Shown here: piece after piece, positions 35,491-47,479 of the stretch
Layout: each line of letters opens with the position of its first letter
Numbering within the stretch: the first letter of the stretch is position 1
NCBI GenBank assembly: GCA_014529385.2
Contig: CM043959.1
Span: forward strand, 14,757,809-14,821,808
Source of the DNA: Adiantum capillus-veneris
Lineage: Eukaryota > Streptophyta > Polypodiopsida > Polypodiales > Pteridaceae
Direction of reading: 5' to 3'
Length of the DNA stretch: 64,000 nt
The notes under the pieces: generated by a model
The model's database searches: none
Told to the model about the DNA's origin: nothing
Seen by the model: only the letters and a program-made list of their open reading frames with translations
Program-made: the position numbers and the translations under genes

Positions 35491-35828
35491 TTAGTTTACA
35501 ACAATTATAGTTCCTTTCTTATCGAGTGAAATACAGCTACCTTGAATTTCCAAAACTTCATGGAGTTCATTAACTTTGGAAAGAGGGACACTGATCAAGA
35601 AAATGAATATATCTTTTGGCATTTTTTTAACATCAACAAAGCATATTGAGTAGAGGAATACAAAGTAAATTGTAGAGATAAACTGATAGACACTTCGAGC
35701 ATTGCAAGTCCATGTGGCCCTTCCATTGAGTTCACTAGATAGCACAATTTCTTAGATGTGTCAATGGCTATGAAGCTCCAATGAGCCCTATGAAGGAACA
35801 TTTCAATTTTTTCAAAGTAGGCATACAC
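35491..35828 (-). pseudogene. relic resembling a Ulp1-type (C48) protease fragment
   Basis: Minus-strand frames give HRAHWSFIAIDTSKKLCYLV and NSMEG, the shape of the C48 catalytic His block (HW...ID......DSM), with Asn where the second catalytic residue Asp is expected. Another frame follows with WTCNARSVYQFIS where DCGVxxxxF would be. Matches are short and frame-shifted. A second copy at 42150-42496 reads nearly the same (HRANWSFIAIDTSKKLCYLV). Plant transposons often carry Ulp1-like domains, which would fit; I am unsure. Confidence 0.3.
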
Positions 35829-35863
35829 TAACTCTTGCCAAGAGAGCTAGGAAAAGGCTTTAT

Positions 35864-36034
35864 CCTTCATGGTAGGGAACAAAAACCAACTCGCAGGTCT
35901 CAAAGCCCAGATTGGCAACCCATCTCCTAAGACAACTATCTCCTTCCTTTGCTCTAAGGTAGTTGTCTTAGGAGATGGATTGCCAATATGGGCTTTGAGG
36001 CGTATGAGCTAGTTTTCATTCCCTATCATGAAGG
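35864..36034. repeat. long hairpin, two 75-bp inverted arms
   Basis: Arm 35864-35938 pairs with 35960-36034 across a 21-nt loop, with few mismatches. The inner 19 bases nearest the loop (CATCTCCTAAGACAACTA side) pair perfectly. Could be a small foldback transposon or a precursor for small RNAs. Confidence 0.9.
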
Positions 36035-36389
36035 GAATCCACACTCTCCATATTCTCTTAGATAGCAGGCCTATAGTCTCCATTTTTGTTGTATAACGAG
36101 GCTATAGTCATGCAACATGATTAATCCTACACGAGGATTGATTATTTCAACATGATGTGGGAATCATTAAGAACAAAGAAGAAAGTAAACATTATAGACA
36201 AACCTTAGAGATGCCTTCATGATGCTATCATTATCCTCACTCTTTCAGTCTTTCAAGATATGGATGCTCTCAACATTTAGAGTGATGTATCTTCTCTCTT
36301 GATTATATCTTCTAGGAGAAAACTTAAGACAAAAATTCTAGTTGGATTGATAGACCTAAGCATGGAGGGAAGTTTTGATTCTAGCCCAT

Positions 36390-36980
36390 TAAGCTCCTTG
36401 TCATTATCTCTTCATTTTTATCCATTTTCTTCCTCCTCCTCTCTGCTTCCTCTTTTTCCTCTATCACATCTTCTACTTTCAAGTCTTATTCTTTGGGATT
36501 TCTAGTAGAAATTATGTTCAAGATAGAGAATGTTTTTGCATCATGCAAAGGAATATGAACCATTATTTTGCTAAACTTATACCTCAACCTCCTCAAAATA
36601 ATCATGTCCTTGTCTACAGCTATAACTTTATGGTAGTGGACCTTCTTTGTAAAAACCTTCTTTTGGTTTGTGGGCTTAATGGGATGAGGTTGTGGCTTAG
36701 CTCCCTTCTTTGGAGTCTTCACCTTTTTCTCATTGTTTCAGGGATCATTTGCAGTCTTCTTTTTAAAAGTCCTTGCAAGCTTCTTTCTAGGTTTTTTGGT
36801 TGAACCCTATCCAACAACCTTTGTCTCGTCTTTTGTATTCTTATCGTGAGGATCTATGTCACCACCTCGATCGTGTCTTCCTTAGATGCTCTCCTCCTTT
36901 GAGGGCTCTCTCTATGGCACCTTTGTTTGAGGTACCTTTGTCTTAGGTATCTTTCTTGTTGTTTGTTTGGCCCTTGCCAT
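36390..36980 (-). pseudogene. lysine-rich relic ORF starting like an H3 tail
   Basis: One minus-strand frame from the ATG at 36980 runs about 195 codons interrupted by only a few stops. It opens MARAKQTTRKIPKTKVPQTK, close to the H3 N-terminus (MAR-KQT-RK), continues with KKPRKKLARTFKKKT and KTPKKGAKPQPHPIKP, and after the stop at 36483 continues as a highly charged EEKEEAERRRKKMDKNEE segment. Composition is that of a nucleic-acid-binding protein. Absent from copy 2 of the composite repeat. Not assignable to a family; the H3 resemblance is limited to the first ~12 residues and may be chance. Confidence 0.4.
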
Positions 36981-37149
36981 CCTTCTGTTGATTATCGCCT
37001 ACAAAGATAAATATTCTTAATTCTACAATACATGTCTATCACAAGCCTAACATTATAGAGGACTATAATGAATAATGACTACAACACCTATTACTAATTT
37101 TTACTAGTCAAGGAGGAAACCATGGTCCCTCCCTAGGCTAAATAAGGTC

Positions 37150-37502
37150 TTGTCGACATGCCTCCATGTACTCAATATATGCACATGGAGGGAATCATGG
37201 CTTTTTTTGTGCACGGAATTACTTCATGCAAGTTGGCCACAAACTATTCAGAGTTTGTGCACCAATGGAACCATGGTTCCCTCCATGGACAAGATTCCTT
37301 ATTATCGGAGAGCTTTCAACCACACTAAATTTGTGCATGGAAGGAACCATGGTTCCCTTATGCACATAAAAAATTCTGGTTCTCCCATGGCAAGTAATCT
37401 CACGCATTGAGGCAACCTTGGTTCCCTCCATGCATGAAGTTAATTTCCATGGAAGGCTACCGACTACATGGAATTCTCACACAAAGGGAAGTATGGTCTC
37501 TG
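37150..37502. repeat. array of palindromic GGGAACCATGGTTCCC motifs, copy 1
   Basis: Self-complementary cores around CCATGG recur about every 65-80 bp (near 37190, 37270, 37348, 37410), flanked by CATGGAGG / CCTCCATG and GTGCA blocks. Several short frames occur on both strands because the array is nearly symmetric; none is a gene. Confidence 0.8.
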
Positions 37503-38355
37503 CCACGTGCAAAATTACTTGCCATGGGAGGACTCTTCATTATGCCAATTTTCACATAGAGTTAACTCACAAAACTCAAGATTTGTAGTTGACAAAAAAT
37601 AATAATAATATATTACTTCTTTGTTGGTGATGGAAGCCAAGGAGGGAAGTGTCGTGGGAAATGAAGGTAGAGGGAAGGAGGAGTGAAGAAAAACATGCCT
37701 TGGGAAAGGCATGTGTGTGTCCTCATTAGTGCATGTACATAATAGCTTTTTCTTTTTGCCTTCCTCCTCAAATTTTCCTCTCTCTCTATCACGTAGTCCA
37801 TCACCTTCCATCCCTCCAAATGTGGTTTAATCCACTTGGTAATTTGAAAGCGCCTTACTAGATTGGGTACCCACCTACTCCAACAAACTAGTATTCATTC
37901 CTTTTGTCTAGGAGTTACTAAAGAGGAGTGCAACCCACTTAATGAACGATGGATGCATCACCTTCAATTTCTTAGTTTGAGAGCCCAAAACCCACACTCA
38001 CACAACAATCACCCTCATTTTGTATCCTTGTCAACACACTCATGCCACCTATCAATCTCAAATTTTCTTGATACCCACATCACAAAACCATTTTCATACA
38101 AATTTACATTTTGTCCATTAAAGATTAGAATATCAATTGCAGGGAGGAAACAAGTTAAATTTGAAAACTTCTTTTGCAGATGAAACTCTCAATATTGAAT
38201 TTTTCTAAATTGCCTTTAAGAATCCAAAGTGATCTTTTAATGTCTATAGCTTCCATAAGTGAAACCATTAAAGGAATTTGGTGAAGCATAGACTCGTTTA
38301 ATGGCCATTTCCATGAGTCACATTACCTTAACCCTTTATTGAAGGCATGTACATT

Positions 38356-38467
38356 TTGCATGATAGTAGATGATATCACTACAAGTTGTTGAGCTTTTAT
38401 CAATTGAAGAATTGCATGATAGTAGATGATATCACTACAAGATGTAGAGCTTTTATCAATTGAGGAA
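38356..38467. repeat. 56-bp tandem duplication
   Basis: GCATGATAGTAGATGATATC starts at 38358 and again at 38414; the two units differ at a few positions. Confidence 0.9.
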
Positions 38468-39962
38468 TAAGACATTTCTTGTGGCCATTTTCACATTATC
38501 ACCTTGGAAAATCAAGGCGGCTATAGATTATATTGATGATGTGAAATAAGTTTGTTAAGGTTAAGATGAGCTTTTATATCGTGCATTTTTTCTTTTCTAT
38601 ACGGTTTTGAGAGAGTCATTGCATTGTGGCTATCCTCACTATGAGAAAGACATTTTTTCAGTATTTTTTTCTCCTTGCAAAATTTTTGTGGTTTGAAATA
38701 CGATTTGGTTGGGAACTAGGTGTAAATCCCCTTCTTTCCACTCATTTCCTGATAATTTGGGTAATAGCATGAAAAGATTATACACCTTTTGACCACTTTT
38801 CGTTTAGGGATAAGTTAATTTTATTAGAAGCTCTTATGGTTCTTTTGAGAAGTAACTTATAAACTTTAAAAAACAATCTTTTTGAAGCCAAGAAATATAA
38901 TACCCTAAAATTGATTCTAGAGGTATCTTGAAATTATCTTAATCTTGTTTGAATCTTGAATCCTAGTGTTAAAAGTGTTGAGAATAACATAGAGAAGGAG
39001 AAGAGAGACACTAAACACAAATACTACAATCCCAAAGTGTGTAGGATATTCATGTAGGATGGTATATATATAGAGGGGACCCATGGCTATATAGAGTAGC
39101 TTCACATATAACCTTAACATGCCCACTTAAATATGGGTCTCTAACTATGGTTGAAAAAACCCTTCAAGGCTCAAGAAAAAAATTCATATTTCTATATATA
39201 CCCATCGTTATATTAATATGTTATTCAACTTATAAAAATGGTTCGAGAATCTACATCATTCTTGCTACATATAATGATAGCCTCAAAGGCTCAATGAAAA
39301 GATTAATTTAACTATAAAAAAATGTTAAAAGAATATTTTTGCATCATCTTTATCTTCGCATAACATATTGCATCTCCGAGATGATTCACTTTGTCTAAGC
39401 TGTGTATACTTTGTCAATATCACCAAATCAAAGAGAATAAGATAGACATAACATCAAAATTAGAGAAATATACGAGACGGTTTGCGAGCCACTCTTTGGA
39501 CAACAGTAAAAAAACTCAATATGTATTGAACCAAGATTGTATAAAGTCTTCTTAACACCAAATCCATATAACATTATACACAAAGACGGCACACAAATAG
39601 CATAGTGGGGATCCCTTATTTGTATGAGCTCTATTTAACATGAACCTAAAATCATCATGGAACAACACCATGATCATCAATAATACCATGGAATGATGGA
39701 ATAATGAATATCTTGAAAACAATAATTATCATGAAAAGACATTATGAAATAACATTACGATCTCAAAAAATAACTCTACGCAACATTAATCATCTTAGTG
39801 ATGATGATGAATCATCATGGAACAATACCATGGCATCATGGAGCAACACTATAAGGAAAAAACCTCTAGAACTGCACATATTGACGCTGATTAACAAAGA
39901 AAAATAGAGAGATAAATTTTTTTGGGATGATAATACCCGTTCATATATCGCCTAGTGCCTTC

Positions 39963-40018
39963 ACAAAAATAAAGGTGCTCTTAAATTGGTTAGCTCAAAT
40001 GAGCACCTTTATTTTTGT
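39963..40018. repeat. perfect 18-bp hairpin
   Basis: ACAAAAATAAAGGTGCTC at 39963-39980 is exactly reverse-complemented at 40001-40018 across a 20-nt loop. No GC-clamp/T-run context to suggest a terminator; more like a MITE core. Confidence 0.88.
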
Positions 40019-41269
40019 CCTGCTCAAAGCAAATCAAAGATCAATTGCATTTGAAAAAATATAAATTAAAAAATTAAACTTAACATTTACAAGTGCCACC
40101 TCACCTTTACAAAATAAACCACAACAAAATTTCATATTACCCATTTATTTACAAAGATTACAAATTTGCATAAGGTTTTTTTGCCACGTGGACACTTTTT
40201 TATCTATAGAGGATCAGAAAAACAATTGATCGCTTCCTAATTCTCCTCCTCCTCCTCGTGGTTTATACGCACATTTTCTCTATCACCCTAACTTTACACT
40301 AATCACAAAAAAATTTGATAAATTAGTTAATCCCAAAAAACAACTAAATACAATATTCTTTGGCTCCTCCTTACCGCCTGCAAAGATTTGACTGTAGAGT
40401 ATCAAGTATCAAACTCAATGTGTTTCTCTTGATACTTAACCATCTCTCTAGTGGAACGGCTTAGAGTGATATTTTCCTAAGTTCAAGGTAATAAAAAAAT
40501 ATTCCTAAATTTAAATCTCCTTTAAATCAAACTTGCATAATTTAAAAAAATACATCTTTGTCTTTTCAACAGTTTTACCTCTCGAACCATAGTGCGGAGG
40601 AGTTTACCTTGCTCAAGATTCACGTTGTTGTCTATAGGATGAGCCTGGTATAACTTGGTCTCTTTTCTTGCATTGCTCACTCTCACTCTCACTCTGCCAT
40701 GTTCTCACCGTGATAGCTCATGTATTGATTTGTGACCTAGCTAACCGCTTTGCGACATATACTTGAATGTTTATTTCTCAAAAAGGTTTTAATATACCCT
40801 TCTAGTCATTGTGTCGAGATACAGTGGTCCGAGGCATTTAGAAACCAAGAATGCAATGCCTGCTTGATGTAGCATGCATGATTGGACACCTGGTCTTTGA
40901 TTTTATGAAAGAATTCTTAAACGTCGAGTGTATAAGAATCTGTAGGTGGCACCAAAATTTTGAGTGCATAAGGATCTATAGGTGGCACCAAAATGTCCTG
41001 CCTTGTGGGTCCCAAAGTCAAATTCACCACCATATTTTACCATGAAGTATCACCTATGCATGTCTGGCACAAACGCATCCGTATCCTCGTCCTCTGTAGT
41101 TGGAGCGGCATGCTCCAAAATAGGTGAGCCCACTCCTCCACCACCAAAACAAGCCTCCCAGCAAGACTCCCCATCCCTCTGCCTACCAGTGCTACCCTGA
41201 GATGAACAACATCGTGCGCTACAAGACCCTCATCGACCACTTGCGTATTGTCCGCAATGCTCAGTGAAG

Positions 41270-41905
41270 CAGGAGGCAACTATAATAGTTCCTTCTCATG
41301 TGTGGGAGAAGTGGAGAAGCCTACACCAACAACACTTGACCATGGAATGCAAATCCAAGCAAGTGCCAAGCTCCAAGCTCCAAGCATGCTCATCTTCTTC
41401 TACATCTCCATTACTAAGCTATGTTATGCTCTATGAGCAAACTAATGTGAGATACTTATTTCTCATAAGGATACTCCTCCTTCTTCTCCATCCTCACTCC
41501 CCCTAACTCTCTCCACCTTTGAAGGTGTTTGATGTCATGAGATAGAGACCAAGCCAAGTATAATTGTGGTGCATGAAGATTTCCATCTTCATGGTACCAA
41601 ATGGTCTTAAGGAACACAAAGATTTTATTGTATATAAGTATCTCTTCATGGGAGAATCTATAATACAAGCTTTCTTTGAACGGGGGAACGGATCCAAGTA
41701 AATACAGTCCTCAACTATTTTCAATCTCAATTTCTCTCTCTCTTTCAAGTTATTGTTCGTGACAAGCTAACTAGTTATGTTGTTTCTTGTTGTAGAGTCC
41801 AACCAAGTATTCTCTCTTTCTTCATTACGAATCTCTTTAACAAAATGCTCTCTATTATCAATCTTATTCCACTACGGTTAATGTTATTATCACAATTTTG
41901 TTACA
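41270..41905 (+). repeat. partial gypsy LTR in composite repeat copy 2
   Basis: Same segment as 34600-35247, ending TGTTACA at 41905, in the same orientation. Neither copy has an internal region. Confidence 0.75.
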
Positions 41906-42531
41906 TTACAAACCATATGTTTTTGTCACTATACAATCTCTATTGATTTGGGTATTTAAATAAAGAAAAATAATATTAGATTGAAGCATATTATTTACAA
42001 AATCATGGATCAATTCCAATAGTATGTTGTTGGGGTCGCAAAAGGTGTAATTTACCAAGAGTTTTTCATTGTTTATGATTGTCTATTCCGCAAAATTATG
42101 ACTTTAATTGAGCTCGAGCCTACAATAGTAAACCCACAACAAGCTAGAAAAATTTAGTTTACAACAATTATAGTTCCTATCTTATGGAGTGAAAGAGAGT
42201 TACCTTGAATTTCCAAAATTTCATGGAGTTCATTAGCTTTGGAAAGAGGGACACTGATCAAGAAATTGAATATATCTCTTGCCATTTTTTCTACATCAAC
42301 AAAGCACATTGAGTAGAGGAATACAAAGTAAATTGCAGAGATAAACTGGTAGACATTTAGAGCATTGCAAGTCCATGTCGCTCGGCCCTTCCATTGAGTT
42401 CACTAGGTAGCACAATTTCTTAGATGTGTCAATGGCTATGAAGCTCCAATTAGCCCTATGAAGGAATGTTTCAATTTGTTCATAATAGGTACACACTTAG
42501 GCTTGCCAAGAGAGCTAGGAAACGGCTTTAT

Positions 42532-42664
42532 CCTTCATGGTAGGGAACAAAGACCATCTCACAGGTCTCAAAGCCCAGATTGGGAACCCATCTCCTTCCT
42601 TTGCTCTAAGGTAGTTGTCTTAGGAGATGGATTGCCAATATGGGCTTTGAGGCCTATGAGCTAG
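42532..42664. repeat. shortened hairpin, copy 2
   Basis: Corresponds to 35864-36034 but has lost 16 bp of the left arm (TAAGACAACTATCTCC) between two ATCTCC repeats, and the outer part of the right arm. Pairing is reduced to the middle of the stem. Confidence 0.85.
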
Positions 42665-42732
42665 TGACAACAATTCAGGGTAGGCAACAAGAGAGTGGCC
42701 TCCAATCACTCGCAAGGATCCCGTGTCAATCA

Positions 42733-43150
42733 CTTGAGGACTATACATGTCTATCACAAGCCTACCATTATAGAGGACTATAATGAATAATGACTACAAC
42801 ACATATTACTAATTTTTACTAGTCAAGGAGGAAACCATGATCCCTCCCTAGGCTTATTTTAAATAAGGTCTTGTCGACAGGCCTCTATGTACTCATTATG
42901 GTCTTGTCGACATGCCTCCATGTACTCAACAAGAGAGTGGCCTCCCACAAGGCTCCCGTGTCGATCACTTGAGGACTATACATGCCGATCACTTGAGGAC
43001 TATACATGTCTATCACAAGCCTACCATTATAGAGGACTATAATGAATAATGACTACAACACATATTACTAATTTTTACTAGTCAAGGAGGAAACCATGAT
43101 CCCTCCCTAGGCTAAATAAGGTCTTGTCGACATGCCTCCATGTACTCAAT
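42733..43150. repeat. 259-bp tandem duplication in composite repeat copy 2
   Basis: CTTGAGGACTATACATGTC... begins at 42733 and 42992. An extra 24-bp duplication (GATCACTTGAGGACTATACA) sits at 42963-43010. Copy 1 of the composite repeat has a single unit at 37040-37160. Confidence 0.85.
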
Positions 43151-43474
43151 ATTTGCACATGGAGGGAACATGGTTTTCTTTGTGCATGGAATTACTTGAT
43201 GCAAGTTGGCCACAAACTATTGAGTGTTTGTGCACCAAGGGAACCATGGTTCCCTCTATGCACAAGATTCCTTATTGTGGGAGAGCTTTCAACCACACTA
43301 AATTTGTGCATGGAGGGAATTATGATTCCCTTCTGCACAGAGAAAATTGTGGTTCTCCCATGGCAAGTAATCTCACGCATTGAGGGAACCTTGGTTCCCT
43401 CCATGCATGAAGTTAATTTCCATGGGAAGGCTACCAACTGCATGGAATTTTCACACAAAGGGAGGTATGGTCTC

Positions 43475-46312
43475 CACCATTGTACATTTATCACGATTTT
43501 TCCTAGAGGTTATTTGGACTATTTGAGACCATATATCTTAGGATTAGGTCTCTAATACTTGCCTAGCAAGTTTTGGTGCATTCCATGCTTGTTGTCTCTA
43601 TGAAATTGACTTATTAAGCTTACATTCAATTTTGTTCATGGTTCTTCTTATTTCTTCATATAATATATTAAGGCTTGGTAGCCCACTAATGTTTGGTGCC
43701 ATTGTTGGTGTTAAGGTAGCCTATATGAGAGGGAATGTATACTCTTTCCCATTACGACCTCTATATTACTTTAGAGTATCTTCTTATATTCTTTACTTTA
43801 GCAAATGGTTGGAGAGTGGGTTTTTGCAACTACATAGATATGACTTGGGCTAAGCTATGGTATTTAGTGATTGATACTTAAGCATGGTGTCAGGATGCTA
43901 TAGATCAACACTATGGAGCAAAATTGAAAACTTTGATCAACTTGAACATGTATCCCATTTAACGTGTTCATTTCCTTTCTTAAGAGTAGGGTAAGTAATC
44001 ATTCAAAAGATGTGTTGAAATCCATTGCATCAAGGAAAATTCCTAGTGGAATATACATCTAAGTCTAATTTTCTATCTAGATCTTGAATGATCCTATTGT
44101 TGATGTCAATGTAGATTTCTTGCTTGATAGAGATTCCAAAGACTAAAACCAACATCCATTTGCATTTTTGTGACCAAAGCTATATTTTCAACCCAAAGAC
44201 AGTTTAAATACAACTTGGAACCCTCAATGAGCCAGATTAATCAATTACAATATCAAATTAAATAGGAAATTTATAATAAATGGGAAAAATAAATGTAGGT
44301 GCCCATTGTATGTGTTGGAAGTCAAGAAAAATCCAAGATTTCTCCCTTCCAAATTTAATTTCGGTCCTTGGACAGTGGTTGTCTTGGAATATTTTTCTCT
44401 ATAGCATGGTTGTTGAAAGGTTCACCTTTCTGGATCCATTAGTAACACTTGAGGTTATTGAGGTTGTAGCTCTTGATGTCGATGCAAGTTTCATATGTTG
44501 CAAAAGTCATTGAAGATTTGATTAATAGACTTATGTTAAAATTAGCATTGTCCATTATAGCCATTAGTGGCTATTGAGGTGCTCATTATTATTAAGGATC
44601 CATCATTGATTGAGGCCATAGAGATCTTTAAAATCCACTTTTGCCTTGGCCTTTTTTGTTGTTGCATGATTAGAGAAGTCTTTGTAGCTGTACTTTTTTG
44701 CCATGGTCTTTTCTTGGCTTGCCGTTGATGTCTCCTTACGGTTGTTGGGCTTGGCCTTCTTCTTAGGTTGTTGTTGTCTAATTGGCTAGCTTGGACCTAA
44801 CTTTTATGCATAAGGTGTCAGGTTGGGTTTTGGTAACCATAACTATCTATGTCCTTCAAAGTATTCTTGTTCTTGCAAGCTATGTCAAGAAGTTATCCAT
44901 CCAATGTGTATCCCTTATTTTGTGGATGTTGGATTTTCAAGCCAAACTGGATTATTGACTCAGATAGATTCCTTTGGTACAAATATATTATTGGCTTGTT
45001 CCCTTATTTGAGCTCCTTTGGATGGCTTTTTGGGTTGGTACACCTTTGAGTTTTTCTTTGTATACTTTTGAAAGGAGCTATCCTTGGCATATTCTAAATT
45101 TCTTGATGTGAAGCACTTTGATTTTTGATGTTGGTGGATTTTCCCTCAGCTTGGTATGTGACCTTGATAACACTATGAATTGATGGTTCGAAGACTTGTG
45201 GTTGTGAGCACAATGTATTTGGCTTTGATTCAACTTGCTCCACAAGTGGCACTTGTATGTACATCTTTGTTTGTTGTGGAGAAGACAAAATTAGTGTTGT
45301 AGTTCCTCTATAGCATTCTCTTTGGGACATCAATTGTCAATTGAGAACTATTTCTTCAAGTACTACTTCTAATTCCAAGACCTAGGAATTCTACAGCCTC
45401 AATGTGCTCTGGGATCCCAAGTGTAGCGAGCATAATTTTCCATATTTACTGCTAATGGAAGCTTTATAAACCAGAGTTTTGTTCTCCTCTTGAATCAAGG
45501 CTCATGAAGGATACTCCAAACTTGGTGTGAAACCATGTTGAATTGTGCCTTGAGTAGAGCTATCCATCTAACCTTGATTCCATTGGCACAATCAAGCACT
45601 AATGCAATTTTTGTTGGTGGCACTATTGATGATGCCTACTTCTTTTGTTTAGATTAATGATATGATTTTTCTTAGCATCTATAAGAGGTGTTCTAGAAAC
45701 TTAATCTCTACTAGGACTACTTTCCTTTGGATCATCTACCAATGATGTTGATGATTTCCCTAAGGTATTTCTATTGAGACCATCTTGAAGTGGAGTCTTT
45801 TGTCAAGCTTTATGTGTGGGGTCATTGTAATGCTCCTCCATCCAGTCCTATCCTAGAAAAAACTCTCTTGCAAGTTACATGCGGCCATTACATAGAATTT
45901 ATCTGATAATAGATGGTTTCCAAAAATTAGTAAAGCTTTGGCTATCCCAAGGCAAGTACCAAACAACATCATGTTGTATTTGACATCAAAAACGTTAGCA
46001 GTGCTAATCATGATAATTTTGCCTTATCTTCATTTTGAAGCTCCAATCATATCCTTTTTTATATAGATGGTGGTCTTCTTCCTTTGTCCTTGTTGCTTAA
46101 TGTTAACTAGTTGTTTCCAGCCTTGTTGTGGCAGCCTGCTTCTTGATTTCGTGCAACTTTGATGTTCCTTTCTTCTTCTAGGGATTGTGTATCCTTAGAC
46201 TTTTACCTTTACGTTGCTAAGGATAGGTGTTGTTGCTTGATCTGCTTTAGCCTTGTCTAGAGTTGTACGTGATGGAGTTGAAACATCTTTGATTCAATCT
46301 TTCTTTGCCGTC
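43475..46312. other. unrecognised region left of copia C
   Basis: No supportable gene. On the minus strand long pieces are open and protein-like (for example MISTANVFDVKYNMMLFGTC near 46010 and KLPLAVNMENYARYTWDPRA near 45440), suggesting a decayed gene that copia C entered; the flank at 49142-50500 has the same character. No domain recognised. Confidence 0.35.
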
Positions 46313-46317
46313 TTCAA

Positions 46318-46525
46318 TGTTGGGGTAGTAAAGCCCAATGTGCCATGCCTGACTGTTGGGCGAGTGGAAACAGGAACCAACACTGACCATTCATTCTACA
46401 TAAAACAATAAGGAATCATAACCCTATTCACGATTGTGATAGGAGTCCACAACTTGTGAGTCTCTCTTTATCCTCTCTTCTCCATTGTTGCACACACACT
46501 CACATGCCTTCATCCATTCTTTTCA
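46318..46525 (+). repeat. copia C 5' LTR
   Basis: 208 bp from TGTTGGGGTAGTAAAGCCC to ...CATTCTTTTCA, aligned with 48929-49136 and the reverse complement of 59242-59464. Confidence 0.9.
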
Positions 46526-46527
46526 AT

Positions 46528-46539
46528 TGGTATCAAAGC
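46528..46539 (+). promoter_or_regulatory. primer-binding site of copia C
   Basis: TGGTATCAAAGC, one mismatch to the initiator-Met PBS, two bases after the LTR. 46540-47479 is leader without a gene. Confidence 0.88.
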
Positions 46540-47479
46540 TTAAGGATTATAGAGCACCATTGGAGCTTTGCAGGGAAGCAAGAAAAACACAACAAAAAAC
46601 TACAACCCATTTTTGCATATTTATTTTTGCCTATTAAAAGGAGGATTTTTAGGCCAATTTTTGCAATCCTGACGGTCATGGTCTACAATTTTTTAGAAGG
46701 GACTTTTTCCAAATTCTACATAGCTTTTGAGTTATGAAGCACAGACTCTCTGCAGTCTGTGGATGAGTAGATGCGTTTTTTTGTAGCTCAAATTTCTCGT
46801 TATTGCAGCTCAAACGAAAGTTTTTGCAAATTCTGCACGGTTTGGAAGTTATCTACTTCAGACTGTTGGGTGGTCTATTTTTACAAGCATTTTTAGCAAT
46901 CTCTGCCATACATGCACACTTGGTGTAAGATCTTGTGGGTCTATTGAATTAGACAAACCAACACAATGGTTACAAAAAGAATTTTTGTGATTGATGTATC
47001 TTATGCAGTTTATGTATTAACGGAAATTATCCTACATAGCCTATTGTTGAGGGTCGTGGTAAGGTTTTATTGACCTAGGGGATTCTCAAATGTTGAGATC
47101 CTTTCGGGTGTGCCCACGACATTCGTATAGTTTAGCATCAATATAGGATGTATGTTTATGTGATTAATGTAGTATTGGTGTGCATCTGCGGACCCGCCAC
47201 TATTGGCATTGTTGTCATCTTTATGTTTATGCATTTGACAATGTTTAGTTTGATCAAAAAGATTCTTTTGGAGTTGGAGAATAGTGATACATTGGTAATG
47301 ATAGTTTTTTGATAGTCTAACTTGCTAGTCTAGCCATCTTTTCAGCATTTGGATCATCGTACACATTTGCTTTTGGATATAAAAGTCTCTTTTACAAGGG
47401 AGACTCTGCCAAAAAATTTCAGGTTTCCTGACATCTTGTTTAGTTTAAGAGATCTGCTAGTTTTGTTTCTTGTTGGGTG

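Larger units (their letters stand above)
33992..37502. repeat. composite dispersed repeat, copy 1
   Basis: Starts at TTCTTGCATTGCTCAC and ends near ATGGTCTC. Both ends, and most of the interior, match 40667-43474. Contains a partial gypsy LTR on the plus strand (34600-35247), a minus-strand relic (35491-35828), a long hairpin (35864-36034) and a palindrome array (37150-37500). About 1 kb at 36035-37030 is absent from copy 2. 33992-34600 holds no supportable gene. Confidence 0.85.
37503..40666. other. intergenic sequence between the two composite repeats
   Basis: No supportable gene. AT-rich, with homopolymer A runs, a 56-bp tandem duplication (38356-38467), a set of CATCATGGAACAACA-like short repeats at 39650-39850, and a perfect 18-bp hairpin (39963-40018). 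Confidence 0.6.
40667..43474. repeat. composite dispersed repeat, copy 2
   Basis: Matches 33992-37502 in the same orientation, about 6.67 kb away (about 5.97 kb in the last part, because ~1 kb of copy 1 is missing). Contains the partial LTR 41270-41905, the C48-like relic 42150-42496, a shortened hairpin 42532-42664, a 259-bp tandem duplication and the palindrome array 43124-43470. Confidence 0.85.

Noticed and set aside
36299-36505. Plus-strand Ser/Leu-rich frame
   Set aside because: Antisense of the charged Glu/Lys segment of the minus-strand relic, which is the better reading.
37150-37431. Overlapping short frames on both strands
   Set aside because: They arise from the nearly symmetric palindrome array; codon content reflects the repeat.
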